DNA of 64,000 nt, taken from positions 1 through 64,000 of the forward strand of contig JAHJJD010000035.1 in assembly GCA_018822845.1 (NCBI GenBank), given 5' to 3'. Of the stretch, positions 15,477 to 24,668 are shown piece after piece. Position numbers and translations under genes: made by a program. This DNA comes from Gammaproteobacteria bacterium. Its GTDB lineage: Bacteria > Pseudomonadota > Gammaproteobacteria > Thiotrichales > Thiotrichaceae. Under the pieces are notes generated by a model. It was not told where the DNA came from. It ran no database searches and saw only the letters and a list, made by a program, of their open reading frames with translations. Each line of letters opens with the position of its first letter. The first letter of the stretch is position 1.

Positions 15477-17777
15477 TCAAACCTTTTTCACAGTGACCAT
15501 GGAGGTGCCCATGGATATGCTGCCGATGTGTTTTTCGCGGGTGTCGGATGCCAGTTCGGAATCCGCCAAGCCCTTGCCTGCCGCCGTGGTCATGCGCATG
15601 TCCCAGTGCCCATAACCATGCACGGTGAACACGGTATCCGGGCGGATGCGGTGCGTGACCTTGGCCTTGATGGTGCCGCCACGCCCCTTGCGGTCGCGTA
15701 CTTCCACCGTGTCGCCATTGGCAATGCCCAGCTTTTCCGCCGGGATGGGGTGCAGCCACAACTCATTTTCCGGCATGAAATAGTTCAACCAGATGTTGTC
15801 CTGGGTACGCGCATGGGTGTGGAAACCGACGCGCCCGAAGGTGAAATGGAACTCGCCGTCATTGGGGGTTGGCTGTGGTTCCCACTCAATCGCGTCTTCC
15901 ATGCCCAGCGCGGTCAACTGGCTGGGAATCAGCTCGATCTTGCCGCTGGGGGTCGGGAACACCGACTTGCCACCGAATTCACGAGGGAAATTCACCTTGT
16001 CATCGGCAGCCAACTTGATGATGCCGGTTTTCTTCAGTTCCTCCAGCGAATAACCGGCCTTTTTCAGGCGGTCATCCAGCATGTCGGCGACTGTTTCGTG
16101 GGGGAAGTAGGTTTCCAACCCCATGCGCTTGGAGAGTTCCTTGCAGATGTCCCACGAGCCTTTGGTATCGTGCAGCGGCTGCATGGCCGGTTCACGCAGG
16201 GCAATGAAACCCTCGCGTGCACCGCCGGTTTGCAGGTCATCGTAACGTTCCAGATAGCTGGCTTCCGGCAGCAGGATGTCGGCATAGCTGTTCATTTCGT
16301 TGGGCATCACGTCGGTAGCGACGTAGAAATCCATGTTCATCAGCGCTTTGCGCACGGTGTCGTAGTCGGTGCTGTTGGTGAAACCGTTGCCACCAGCGGT
16401 CAGCAGCGCTTTCAGCGGATACGGGTCTTGCCCTGCCATCGCCCGCCACATTTCGTTGGTAAGGCCGTATTGCGGGTTGGCCAGCGGCCAGCGACCGGGT
16501 ACGCCAGCACCGTCAGCACGTTGCACCTTGCCTTCCTCATTCACGGCAAACGGATTGTGGGCAAAGTCAAAATCGCCATGCGCTTCTTCACGGCTGACAT
16601 GCGCGTGCGGGAACTCCGGCAGGTCGATTTCCGGCACCTTGATGGTTTGCGGGGTGAAAATACCGCCCTTGCGATCCCACACGCCGAACAGCGAGTTGAG
16701 GATGGAGATGCTCATGCCAGTGCCGAGGTCGTTGGAACTGCGGGTCAGGCGGCGCGGGCTGTAGACGAATACGGCAGGTGCTTTCTGCGCCATTTCGAGG
16801 GCAATGCGGCGTACCGTATTTGCCGGGATGGTGGTGATTTCTTCCTGCCATTCCGGGGTGTATTTTTCGACTTTGGCAGCCAGTTCATCCAGCCCCGTGA
16901 CATATTCTTCGACAAACTTCCTGTCGTACAGGCCACCTTTAATCACCACATTGATCAGCGCCAGCAGGAAAGCGTGGTCGGTCAGCGGGCGGATCGGCAG
17001 CCATTCGTCAGCCTTGGAGGCGGTGATGGTGTAGCGCGGGTCGGCGTAAACCACTTTCGCGCCATTCGCCACCCCGTCAATCCAGCCGAGGGTTTCGCCG
17101 TTGTGCAGCGATTCGGTGATGTTACGCCCCATCATCAGGAAGTATTTGCAGTTTTCCAGGTCGATGGTTTCGTTGCCGGTAAGGTTTTTGCCTGCAACCA
17201 GCATGTTGGAAACACCGCGTGGGCCGCAGCACAGGCCGAAGACCGGGCTGGTGGTGTTGGGCGTACCGAAAGCGTGCGCAAGGCGGTGGTAAGGCTTTTC
17301 CCAAGTGCCGTGACCGATCATCACCAGTGCTTGCGCGCCGTATTTTTCCTTCACCTTGTTGAGTTCGTGCGCCACCTTGTCGAGCGCTTCGTCCCACGGA
17401 ATTGGACGCCAGTTGTTTTCACCGCGTGCGCCTACCCGTTCCTGCGGCTGCTTGAGACGGTTGGGGGCAAACGCGACCTGGATGCCGGAATTGCCCTTGC
17501 CGCACACTACGCCACGGTTGAGCGGGTGTTCCGGGTTGCCGTCGATCTTGAAGGCTTTGCCAGCGCGTGAGCGGACTTTCAGCCCGCAGCGCCAGTAGCA
17601 CATGTCGCAGAAGCCCCAGTGTTCCTCGTAGTCTTTCAGCTCTTCGAGATCGTGGGGGACGTTGATGCGCGCATGGGCGTCAGTGATGAGGGTTGTAGCG
17701 GATAATGCAGCAGCGCCCGCCAAGCTTTTCAGAAAGCCACGACGGGAAGCACTACCCGGTTGAGCGGGATGGCGCAT
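15477..17777 (-). CDS. Molybdopterin oxidoreductase catalytic subunit
   Basis: A 766-residue CISM-family enzyme (PsrA/PhsA/SoeA group). It has a twin-arginine signal (SRRGFLKSLAGAAAL), an N-terminal [4Fe-4S] motif (CDMCYWRC ... GVVCGKG), the bis-MGD fold, and a likely Mo-ligand Cys in FGLCCGPRGV. KADEWLPIRPLTDHAFLLAL and LPEASYLERYD are typical of the polysulfide/thiosulfate reductase branch. The signal sends it to the periplasm with its two partners. The substrate cannot be read from sequence; sulfur oxyanion or polysulfide chemistry is inferred from the divergent rhodanese and NifX-like genes. It is shorter than most SoeA proteins and has no selenocysteine. Confidence 0.85.
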   Translation of the reverse strand: MRHPAQPGSASRRGFLKSLAGAAALSATTLITDAHARINVPHDLEELKDYEEHWGFCDMCYWRCGLKVRSRAGKAFKIDGNPEHPLNRGVVCGKGNSGIQVAFAPNRLKQPQERVGARGENNWRPIPWDEALDKVAHELNKVKEKYGAQALVMIGHGTWEKPYHRLAHAFGTPNTTSPVFGLCCGPRGVSNMLVAGKNLTGNETIDLENCKYFLMMGRNITESLHNGETLGWIDGVANGAKVVYADPRYTITASKADEWLPIRPLTDHAFLLALINVVIKGGLYDRKFVEEYVTGLDELAAKVEKYTPEWQEEITTIPANTVRRIALEMAQKAPAVFVYSPRRLTRSSNDLGTGMSISILNSLFGVWDRKGGIFTPQTIKVPEIDLPEFPHAHVSREEAHGDFDFAHNPFAVNEEGKVQRADGAGVPGRWPLANPQYGLTNEMWRAMAGQDPYPLKALLTAGGNGFTNSTDYDTVRKALMNMDFYVATDVMPNEMNSYADILLPEASYLERYDDLQTGGAREGFIALREPAMQPLHDTKGSWDICKELSKRMGLETYFPHETVADMLDDRLKKAGYSLEELKKTGIIKLAADDKVNFPREFGGKSVFPTPSGKIELIPSQLTALGMEDAIEWEPQPTPNDGEFHFTFGRVGFHTHARTQDNIWLNYFMPENELWLHPIPAEKLGIANGDTVEVRDRKGRGGTIKAKVTHRIRPDTVFTVHGYGHWDMRMTTAAGKGLADSELASDTREKHIGSISMGTSMVTVKKV

Positions 17778-18096
17778 CTTTTTGAACTCCTAGCGAAATA
17801 CCAGACAATTTTGTTTTAAGTATTGTGCTGCCGGTAGGAGGAGAGCAGCCTTGATAGTGCGCAAACGCAACAGCCGGTTTCCCTGACTTACATCAAGAAA
17901 TTCTTGAAAAATTTCAGAAATTCTCTGCCAGCCTTGTTTTGGTGTTGGCGCACAGGGCTGAAAAATCAGTTCACAAATATGAAATAGCAACAGCCATCTG
18001 GCGATTTGCTGTTTCTCAATGCACGGATGGTTTTAACCCAGTAGTTTACTCTACTATAAGTCGTAGGCTCCACAGCATAATCACGAGGTAACACAG
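17778..18096. promoter_or_regulatory. Divergent control region of the molybdoenzyme cluster
   Basis: A 319-bp gap between divergent operons. It holds a perfect palindrome TCAAGAA-A-TTCTTGA at 17893-17907, AT-rich flanks, and a TATAAG at 18055-18060 that could be the -10 of the plus-strand genes. No classical FNR site was found. It is a candidate site for a cluster-specific regulator. Confidence 0.45.
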
Positions 18097-18480
18097 ATGA
18101 AAATCGGTCCACTGAAAATCGGCGTCAGCAGCCAGAACTTCCGCACCGTCACCGGCCACGCAGGTAAAGGGCGGCGCTTTATGGTGTTTGAAACCTTCGA
18201 CGGCATGGAAGTGCAGGAAGCGGGGCGTATTGATTTGCCCAAGGAAATGTCCCTGCACGAATGGAACGGCCAGGGCGAGCACCCGCTGTTTGAACTCGAC
18301 ATGTTGATTACCGCCAGTTGTGGCGATGGTTTTATCCGCAAGATGGGTAGCCGGGGCGTGCAGGTTCGTGCCACCTCCGAAACCGACCCGGTTACAGCCG
18401 TCAAGGCATGGCTGGCGGGCACACTGGCAGCCGCCGCACCCCATGAACATGACCACCATCATGAACATCAACACCACTGA
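18097..18480 (+). CDS. NifX/NifB-type cofactor-binding family protein
   Basis: A 127-residue protein of the dinitrogenase iron-molybdenum cofactor-binding family, which has RNase-H-like folds that carry metal-sulfur clusters. Visible features are IGVSSQNFRTVTGHAGKGRR, FELDMLITASCGDGFIRKMG and a His-rich tail (HEHDHHHEHQHH) suited to metal binding. Relatives occur outside nitrogen fixation, in sulfur-oxidation and molybdenum-related clusters. It is divergent from the molybdoenzyme and precedes a rhodanese by 40 bp. A role in cofactor or metal handling for the oxidoreductase is inferred. Confidence 0.75.
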   Translation: MKIGPLKIGVSSQNFRTVTGHAGKGRRFMVFETFDGMEVQEAGRIDLPKEMSLHEWNGQGEHPLFELDMLITASCGDGFIRKMGSRGVQVRATSETDPVTAVKAWLAGTLAAAAPHEHDHHHEHQHH

Positions 18481-18520
18481 AACATTAATAGGTAAACTCC
18501 ACACATGTCTTAACTGACGA

Positions 18521-19039
18521 ATGATTGCAGGAATGAGCAAGATGCAACGAGAAACCTACAAAAGCCTGGTGGCTACCGTCATGCCGCATGTCAAGGAACT
18601 GTTCCCCTGGGATGTCGAAGAAATGCAGGAAGCAGGCAAGGAATTCATGATCGTGGACGTGCGCTGCCCTTCCGAATTCCAGGTCATGCACATTGATGGC
18701 TCGCTGGATGTGCCACGCGGGATTCTGGAAGTTGCTTGTGACTGGGGCTACGAAGAAACCGAACCCGCGCTGGTGGAAGCCCGCGAGCGCGAAATCCTGG
18801 TGGTGTGCCGCTCCGGTAACCGCAGCATCCTCGCTGCCCACACCATGCAACTGATGGGCTTCAAACACGTTTATTCCCTCAAAACCGGTCTGCGCGGCTG
18901 GAATGATTATGAACTGCCGCTGGTGTTTGCCAACGGCAACAGGGTTCCACAGGAAACTGCTGACAAGTACTTTGCCAGTATCGTCGAGCCGGAAAAACCG
19001 GGTCCAAAACAGCGTAATACATTGACAATCAGCAGGTAA
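18521..19039 (+). CDS. Rhodanese-domain sulfurtransferase
   Basis: A single rhodanese domain (about residues 35-130) with the active-site loop VVCRSGNRS, so the persulfide-forming Cys is present. MIVDVRCPSEFQVMHIDGS and YSLKTGLRGW are typical. There is no signal peptide, so it acts in the cytoplasm. ATG codons at 18533 and 18542 are alternative starts; the one at 18542 has an AGGA at better spacing. It lies between the NifX-like gene and the anion channel, in a probable three-gene operon, and could carry sulfane sulfur linked to the molybdoenzyme. Confidence 0.88.
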   Translation: MIAGMSKMQRETYKSLVATVMPHVKELFPWDVEEMQEAGKEFMIVDVRCPSEFQVMHIDGSLDVPRGILEVACDWGYEETEPALVEAREREILVVCRSGNRSILAAHTMQLMGFKHVYSLKTGLRGWNDYELPLVFANGNRVPQETADKYFASIVEPEKPGPKQRNTLTISR

Positions 19040-19046
19040 CACAACA

Positions 19047-20024
19047 ATGGAAAACGTACTAACCCAACCCAATAGCCGCCTGGCTTTTTTCCCGATTTCC
19101 TTTTTTGCCATGGTCATGGGGCTTTCGGGCCTGACGATTGCATGGGAAAAAGCCCAGCATGTGTTCAACATGGATCTGGGCATAAACCCCTTGCTGGTTG
19201 GGCTGACAGCCACAATATTCATTGCTTTCGCCATTGCCTATGCCACCAAGGCGCTGATGTACCGCGAATCGGTGCGGAAAGAGATAGGGCATCCGGTCAA
19301 GCTGAGCTTTTTTCCGACCATTTCCATCAGCCTGTTGCTGCTGGCGGTTGCCTTTATGGAATTCGACATGGGGCTAAGCCGGATTTTGTGGATGCTGGGC
19401 GCAGGTCTGCACCTGTTCTTCACCCTGTTTGTGATCAATACCTGGATGCATCATGAACATTTCCAGATTCAGCACATCAACCCGGCGTGGTTCATTCCGG
19501 CAGTGGGCAATGTGCTGGTGCCAATAGCGGGTATGCCGCTGGGTTTTACCGATGTGTCGTGGTTCTTTTTCAGCGTGGGGATGCTGTTCTGGGGAATCCT
19601 GATGACCATCATTTTCTACCGCATCCTGTTCCACACACCGCTTGATGCGCGCCTGCTGCCGACCCTGTTCATCCTGATTGCACCGCCTGCGGTGGGTTTC
19701 ATTGCCTACACGAAACTGACCGGGGGCGAGCTGGATTCGTTTGCGCGCTTCCTGTATTTCAGCGGATTGTTCCTGACCCTGTTGCTGTTCAGCCAGTTCA
19801 ACCGCTTTGCCAAATTGCAGTTTGCGTTGTCATGGTGGGCGTATTCGTTCCCGACGGCAGCCATTACCATTGCCAGCTTCGTGATGTACGAAAAGCTGGG
19901 CAAGGCATTCTACCTGTGGCTGGGAACCGGCCTGCTGACCATCCTGAGCGTACTGGTAACTGCGCTGTTTGTGCGGACTGCAATGGCAGCTTATAAAGGC
20001 AAAATCTGTACACCGGAGCATTGA
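19047..20024 (+). CDS. SLAC1/TehA-family anion channel
   Basis: A 325-residue inner-membrane protein with about ten hydrophobic segments, starting with LAFFPISFFAMVMGLSGLTI, the characteristic first helix of the TDT/SLAC1 family. Members move small anions (tellurite resistance protein TehA, plant SLAC1, fungal sulfite pump SSU1). It starts 7 bp after the rhodanese. In this context sulfite or another sulfur oxyanion is a reasonable inferred substrate. Confidence 0.85.
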   Translation: MENVLTQPNSRLAFFPISFFAMVMGLSGLTIAWEKAQHVFNMDLGINPLLVGLTATIFIAFAIAYATKALMYRESVRKEIGHPVKLSFFPTISISLLLLAVAFMEFDMGLSRILWMLGAGLHLFFTLFVINTWMHHEHFQIQHINPAWFIPAVGNVLVPIAGMPLGFTDVSWFFFSVGMLFWGILMTIIFYRILFHTPLDARLLPTLFILIAPPAVGFIAYTKLTGGELDSFARFLYFSGLFLTLLLFSQFNRFAKLQFALSWWAYSFPTAAITIASFVMYEKLGKAFYLWLGTGLLTILSVLVTALFVRTAMAAYKGKICTPEH

Positions 20025-20030
20025 GGCCCG

Positions 20031-21407
20031 TTACCGGCTCATGATCTGATATACGTCACCCAAAGCGGTGTCACTGCCCACATTGCCGGGAAAAATCACC
20101 ACCGGCAAACTGGGAAAACGGGGGTGGTCATCCGGGCAGCGAACGACTGAACAACCCGGATGAACCTGCCCCAAAACCCTGGCAGTACGCAAAGCCAGCC
20201 CTTTACTGAGCGTATCGTTGGATGTAATACCGCCCTTGCTGATCAGGAAACCGATATCTTCCGGCAGGTTCTGCACGATCCTTACCAGAAATGCCGCGAC
20301 CTGATCACCGAAGGCCAGCCGCTTTTCCTTGCTGGGAAAACCCCGTTCACCCCGGCTGGTATACAGCGCCGCACCGCGACCGTACTCCCCCGCCTGACGG
20401 ACTTTCTGCGTAATGTCAGCCAGCAGCGCATCCTCGTTTTCCAGCATCCGGTCAAGGTCGATATGTACCGGCATCACATTGGTAAACTCCTTCACGTAGT
20501 GCAACTGGCGGGTCGACTTGTCAACGTGTGACCCCATCAGGATCACGCCCGGCCTGCCGTTACGCACGAAGCGGGACATGTCCTGTGGCGCGACCGGCTG
20601 CGCTGCCAATCCGGCCAACGAAGTCAGCAGGCTGGCGGCGCTACGGAACAGAAAGCGCTTGCCGGTTTGCGCCGCCGACAGCACCTGACGGGTGAAACTG
20701 TCGAGGTCGGACTGCTGTTCCGCATCCACCACGCAACAGGCATTGTCGCGCAGTTGCCACAAGCGGTCGCCAATATCCCCGCGCGCATCCGCCAGAGTGA
20801 AACGCTGCACAGCGCTGGCCGGAATACGCCCAGCAGTCTTTTCCTGCACATAATCCGGCAGGAAAGCGGTCTTGAAACCGAATACCGAATCGCGGGCGAA
20901 CTCGGTTTCATGCACCGCTACCGGTTTGCCATCCACCATCAGGTAGTGCGTACCATCGCGGGTAACGCGCCCACCCTCGAAAAAGGCAGGAACCAGGAAA
21001 TGCGCGTCAAACGGCCCCAGTTCTGCCGCGATCACATCGGTTTCCACCGGGTAATGACCGCGCAGGGTGGAATCGGAACGGCTGACAATCACCGGCTGGA
21101 TGTTCATGCCCTGATCGGCAGCCTGTGACAATGCTGCGCGCAGGTTGACGCAAATTTCCCGCGTGACTGCCGCTGCGCTGGTGGCATCCATGCCACGGGT
21201 GTTGCTGAGGACGAAAAACAGCGGGGATTGGTCGTACAGCGCCTCCAGCAGTGTGGCAACATCCCAGCGGGTCAGCAGCAGGCAGGAATGCACCGTCTGC
21301 GAGCCGGTCGGGTCATCATCAATGGCAATGATCTTGGTTTGCACCTGGTTACGCCCGCCCCCAACGTGGGGGAAAAGCGCGGAAAATGGCAGTACCTTGT
21401 CGCTCAT
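20031..21407 (-). CDS. Four-carbon acid sugar kinase family protein
   Basis: A 458-residue DUF1537-type kinase. The N-terminal domain shows IIAIDDDPTGSQTVH and SRSDSTLRGHYPVETDVI; the C-terminal nucleotide-binding domain shows FLISKGGITSNDTL. Characterised relatives phosphorylate D-threonate, D-erythronate or related acids. It starts 13 bp after the phosphoketolase-like gene, so they are co-transcribed. The dehydrogenase and epimerase partners of known threonate/erythronate pathways are missing nearby, so its substrate is open. Confidence 0.88.
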   Translation of the reverse strand: MSDKVLPFSALFPHVGGGRNQVQTKIIAIDDDPTGSQTVHSCLLLTRWDVATLLEALYDQSPLFFVLSNTRGMDATSAAAVTREICVNLRAALSQAADQGMNIQPVIVSRSDSTLRGHYPVETDVIAAELGPFDAHFLVPAFFEGGRVTRDGTHYLMVDGKPVAVHETEFARDSVFGFKTAFLPDYVQEKTAGRIPASAVQRFTLADARGDIGDRLWQLRDNACCVVDAEQQSDLDSFTRQVLSAAQTGKRFLFRSAASLLTSLAGLAAQPVAPQDMSRFVRNGRPGVILMGSHVDKSTRQLHYVKEFTNVMPVHIDLDRMLENEDALLADITQKVRQAGEYGRGAALYTSRGERGFPSKEKRLAFGDQVAAFLVRIVQNLPEDIGFLISKGGITSNDTLSKGLALRTARVLGQVHPGCSVVRCPDDHPRFPSLPVVIFPGNVGSDTALGDVYQIMSR

Positions 21408-21419
21408 GGCTAAACTCCT

Positions 21420-23666
21420 TCATGCGGCTTCACTCAGTTCGGAGTGGTTGTTGTTGTCGAGCATGGCCTGCGCGGTCTCCGCCAGCTGGTCGGCGGTAAT
21501 GCCGTTATAGGCCATGATTTCTGCCGGGGTTGCGGTGGTTTCGCCCCGCTGCCAGCCAAACAGTTCGCGTACCGGCGCACGGCTACGCAGCATCACCGGC
21601 TCCAGCGCAATCGTGCCACCACCGCTGACGCAGATCAGCGCATCGCCGTCGAACAGACGGTTGAAATCGGCGTCGTTCATAAATTTGCCATCCGCTTCGG
21701 AAGAATGCTGCCAGGCAACGTCACGCGGGCGGTAGAGCCTGCGCGGATTAGCGACACAGACGATGCGTACCTTGTAACCCGCCGCTTCCAGCCGGTCTTT
21801 GGCTTCGAACACCGGCAGGTAGATCAGGTCGCCGGTAACGGCAAACACGATGGTTTCCCAGCCCCCGTCGCGTGATTCGTACAGGGTGACAGCCCCCTGC
21901 TCAATGGCGGCTTTCGCCTGCGCCGGAGTGGTGTAGACCGGCAGCGCAGACTTGGAAGCAATGATGCTGATGTTCTTGTTGTACTGCTCCACTGCCCAGC
22001 CGTAGGCCGCCTGGATCATGTTGGCGTCCGCCGGGTACAGCAGGTAAACATTGCCGTTACGTACCTGCCCGCCGATGTAGTTCTCGATTTCAGGGCGCTG
22101 GTGCGTCCAGCCGTTGCGACCCTGTTCCAGCGCCCCGGCGGTGAACATGGAGACCATCGCCGGGGTCTTGCGACGCAATTCAGCCATTGCCTGCCCGACG
22201 GTCTGGATGATCGGCCAGCCGTTGATGGCGAAACTTTCATACGACAACCACAACGAACGCCCGCCGAATAAAGCCAAACCCGCTGCGAAACCAGCGCAGG
22301 CGTCTTCGTTGAGCGGCTCGTACACCTGCCCGGTGGGGCTTTGGTTGTACAGCGGGTCTTCGGTCGGGTGGCGAATTTTCAGTACGTCATTGATGACCTT
22401 CATGTTGGAAGCTTCATTGCCATCGGCATTGGTGACCACAAAATGCGGGTCACGCTTGCCCAGTTCAGCCACCATTTGCCCCATTGCAGTCGCAGGAACC
22501 GCTTTCTCACCGACGGCGAAATCCTGCTTTGGCAATGCGCCTATGTCCGCACCTGTGCGCCCGAATTCGGTAACGACGGTACGGCTGGCGGAACCACCTC
22601 CGGCGCGTTGCATGTTGGCACGTACCAGTTCCCAGGCTGCTGGAGCCAGTGCGCCCCGTTGCAATGCTGCGGCTATGTTGTCCTTCTGTGGATTGTCGCC
22701 GGGGTAGAGATTGTGTGATTTCGCGCCGCTGGCATGGACGCCCGCGCCCTTGAGCTGCTTGATGATGAGGACAGACATGCAGCCATTCATCGCGGAATCC
22801 GCCGCCTGTTGCGCCCCTTCCAGAACGGCGCGGGTGAAAGCGGTGCGGGCAGCGTCGCTGAACAGGGTGCTGTCGACATAAGCACCAGCCTGCCCGGCGT
22901 CGTCGAAATCTTTCGCATCGATCAGCACAACCTTTGCGAAATCATGCGCCGCCCAGTAGTTGGTCATTTGCTGGTTATCCATCAGCGACACCATCGAATG
23001 ATGTTCCTGGCTGAAACCGTTCCAGACCAGTACCGGCAGGAAGTTGGTGACATCCGGGTAGCTGGTGTGGAAGTGCTTGAACGCGGACAAAATGTACGGT
23101 TCCCCCAGGCCACCATCGCCAATCGTGCAAGGGAACAGCTTGTCACTGTTGAGATAGGCACCCGCCATCGCAAAGTGCTGCCCCTGCCCCAACGGCCCCG
23201 CCGGAGCCAGCAGACCCGGAATCGCCCCCGACAAATGCCCCAGCAAGCCATCACGTTCACGGAAACGTTCCTGAAGGTTGGTCATGGTGTTAATGCCCAT
23301 GTCTTCCAGCGACCCATCCAGGAACATCGCGCTGTAGAAGCCCGGTGCGTGATGCCCCACTTCAGTGACGATATTGGTATGCCCCAACATCACCAGCGCC
23401 GCATAAGCATCGGCGGAACTGGCGAAACCGCCGGGATGACCGGATTCCTTGGAAGCGCACAGTTGCAAGGTCGCATAACGTAATGCATCAACGATCATGC
23501 GGCACTGGAAAACAGCCCTGTCGTCGATGTCAGCAATCGCTGTCTGCCCTTCGGCAATCACCGGGCTTTTCCCCAGCTCACCGAAACCAGACGGTGTGTC
23601 GCCGAAATGAAGGATGCCTTCACAGAAGGCTGGGTAAGTGGCTGTATTGTGGCTAACTGCGGTCAT
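21420..23666 (-). CDS. Phosphoketolase/transketolase-like TPP enzyme
   Basis: A 748-residue thiamine-diphosphate enzyme. The N-terminal half has a transketolase-like start (ASKESGHPGGFASSADAY) and a TPP motif (GDGGLGEP ... VWNGFSQEHHSM). The C-terminal half resembles phosphoketolase (NADGNEASN, LNEDACAGFAAGLALFGG, GRNGWTHQRPEIENYIGG, VYLLYPADANMIQ). It is clearly divergent from both textbook families. It probably cleaves a keto sugar phosphate or acid derivative, perhaps to acetyl phosphate, and is paired with a four-carbon acid sugar kinase. An IclR-type regulator faces it across a 234-bp promoter region. Confidence 0.8.
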   Translation of the reverse strand: MTAVSHNTATYPAFCEGILHFGDTPSGFGELGKSPVIAEGQTAIADIDDRAVFQCRMIVDALRYATLQLCASKESGHPGGFASSADAYAALVMLGHTNIVTEVGHHAPGFYSAMFLDGSLEDMGINTMTNLQERFRERDGLLGHLSGAIPGLLAPAGPLGQGQHFAMAGAYLNSDKLFPCTIGDGGLGEPYILSAFKHFHTSYPDVTNFLPVLVWNGFSQEHHSMVSLMDNQQMTNYWAAHDFAKVVLIDAKDFDDAGQAGAYVDSTLFSDAARTAFTRAVLEGAQQAADSAMNGCMSVLIIKQLKGAGVHASGAKSHNLYPGDNPQKDNIAAALQRGALAPAAWELVRANMQRAGGGSASRTVVTEFGRTGADIGALPKQDFAVGEKAVPATAMGQMVAELGKRDPHFVVTNADGNEASNMKVINDVLKIRHPTEDPLYNQSPTGQVYEPLNEDACAGFAAGLALFGGRSLWLSYESFAINGWPIIQTVGQAMAELRRKTPAMVSMFTAGALEQGRNGWTHQRPEIENYIGGQVRNGNVYLLYPADANMIQAAYGWAVEQYNKNISIIASKSALPVYTTPAQAKAAIEQGAVTLYESRDGGWETIVFAVTGDLIYLPVFEAKDRLEAAGYKVRIVCVANPRRLYRPRDVAWQHSSEADGKFMNDADFNRLFDGDALICVSGGGTIALEPVMLRSRAPVRELFGWQRGETTATPAEIMAYNGITADQLAETAQAMLDNNNHSELSEAA

Positions 23667-23763
23667 GTTCTTCTCTCCTGCTATCTAGATTCCGGTTTGC
23701 AGCGTTTGCGCCGCCCTGGAATCACAATAGGAGATAGCTTTATTTACCGCAATACAGGATGTA

Positions 23764-23877
23764 TTTCACAATGCGGGAAATCATCCATGTTTAATCAGAC
23801 CAATCCGCTAAGTTATTGTGATATCAACAATTTTCCACATTATGAATATTTTTTCCTTTAGATTTCACATTGTGAAA
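23764..23877. promoter_or_regulatory. Three operator-like palindromes in the IclR divergent promoter
   Basis: A perfect palindrome TTTCACA-T-TGTGAAA lies at 23863-23877. Related copies are TTCCACATTATGAAT at 23833-23847 (three mismatches) and TTTCACAATGCGGGA at 23764-23778 (four mismatches). The perfect site overlaps TTCACA (23864-23869), a plausible -35 for TATACT at 23888-23893, only 8 bp before the IclR ATG. Autorepression and shared control of the divergent kinase/TPP-enzyme operon are inferred. Confidence 0.6.
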
Positions 23878-23900
23878 AATTTATTGTTATACTGAAAAGC

Positions 23901-24668
23901 ATGAAAGAAACTGCCGACACTACCCGTATACAGGTCATTGACCGGGTCGCCGCGTTGCTGGACGCCATCGCCCGCTACCCTGAACCGGTCAGCCTGAAAA
24001 TCCTCAGCGCTGAAACCGGGCTGCATTCTTCCACTGCACACCGCATCCTCAGCTCGCTGATCGACAACCGCTTTGTGGAACGCGACCCGGCAGGCCGTTA
24101 CCGGCTGGGAATCCGCCTGCTGCAACTGGGCGTGCGCCTGCACCGCAACATCGACCTGCGCTCCATCGCCCTGCCCTACATGGAAAAACTGCGCGACAAG
24201 CTGAATGAGTCAATCAACCTGACCATCCGCGAAGGCGACGTGGTGGTTTACATCGAAAAAGCGACTCCCAACCGCATGATGCATGTGCAACAGATCGTCG
24301 GCAGCCGCGCTCCCCTGCATGTCACCGCCGTCGGCAAACTGATGCTGGGCGTGGCGGGCGAAGGGGAAATCCATGGGTATGCGCAACGCACCAACCTGCC
24401 CGCCTACACCCGCAATACGCTTTCCAATCTCCCCTCATTGCTGGAAGACTGCGAGGCAGCGGTCAAACGGGGCTATTCGCTGGACAACGAGGAAGCGGAA
24501 ATTGATGTCGGCTGTATTGGCGTGTTGATCTACGACAGCACTGGCAGCGTGGCGGCAGGCTTGTCAGTTTCCGCCCCGATTGAGCGGAGGAAGATGGAGT
24601 GGGTGAAGGACTTGCAGGAGGCCGGGAAAGCGGTTTCGGCACAGTTGGGTTATCACCCCCCAGATTGA
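23901..24668 (+). CDS. IclR-family transcriptional regulator
   Basis: A 255-residue regulator with an N-terminal winged helix (SLKILSAETGLHSSTAHRIL, NRFVERDPAGRYRLGIRLL) and a C-terminal effector domain (INLTIREGDVVVYIEK, PLHVTAVGKLML, EEAEIDVGCIGVLIYD). IclR proteins respond to small carboxylates or aromatic acids. It is divergent from the TPP enzyme and kinase, presumably its targets. The 3' end overlaps the convergent Uma2 gene by 16 bp. Confidence 0.93.
   Translation: MKETADTTRIQVIDRVAALLDAIARYPEPVSLKILSAETGLHSSTAHRILSSLIDNRFVERDPAGRYRLGIRLLQLGVRLHRNIDLRSIALPYMEKLRDKLNESINLTIREGDVVVYIEKATPNRMMHVQQIVGSRAPLHVTAVGKLMLGVAGEGEIHGYAQRTNLPAYTRNTLSNLPSLLEDCEAAVKRGYSLDNEEAEIDVGCIGVLIYDSTGSVAAGLSVSAPIERRKMEWVKDLQEAGKAVSAQLGYHPPD

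Noticed and set aside
14389..15615. A 408-codon open frame antisense to the iron-sulfur and cytochrome b genes
   Set aside because: Its Cys- and Gln-rich translation mirrors the codons of the opposite-strand genes; no plausible product.
15375..17570. A 731-codon open frame antisense to the molybdoenzyme
   Set aside because: A shadow of the high-GC catalytic-subunit gene on the other strand. The translation has no recognisable domain, whereas the minus strand has a complete TAT-signalled enzyme.
17893..17907. Palindrome TCAAGAAATTCTTGA considered as an FNR site
   Set aside because: It does not match TTGAT-N4-ATCAA. It is kept only as an unassigned palindrome.
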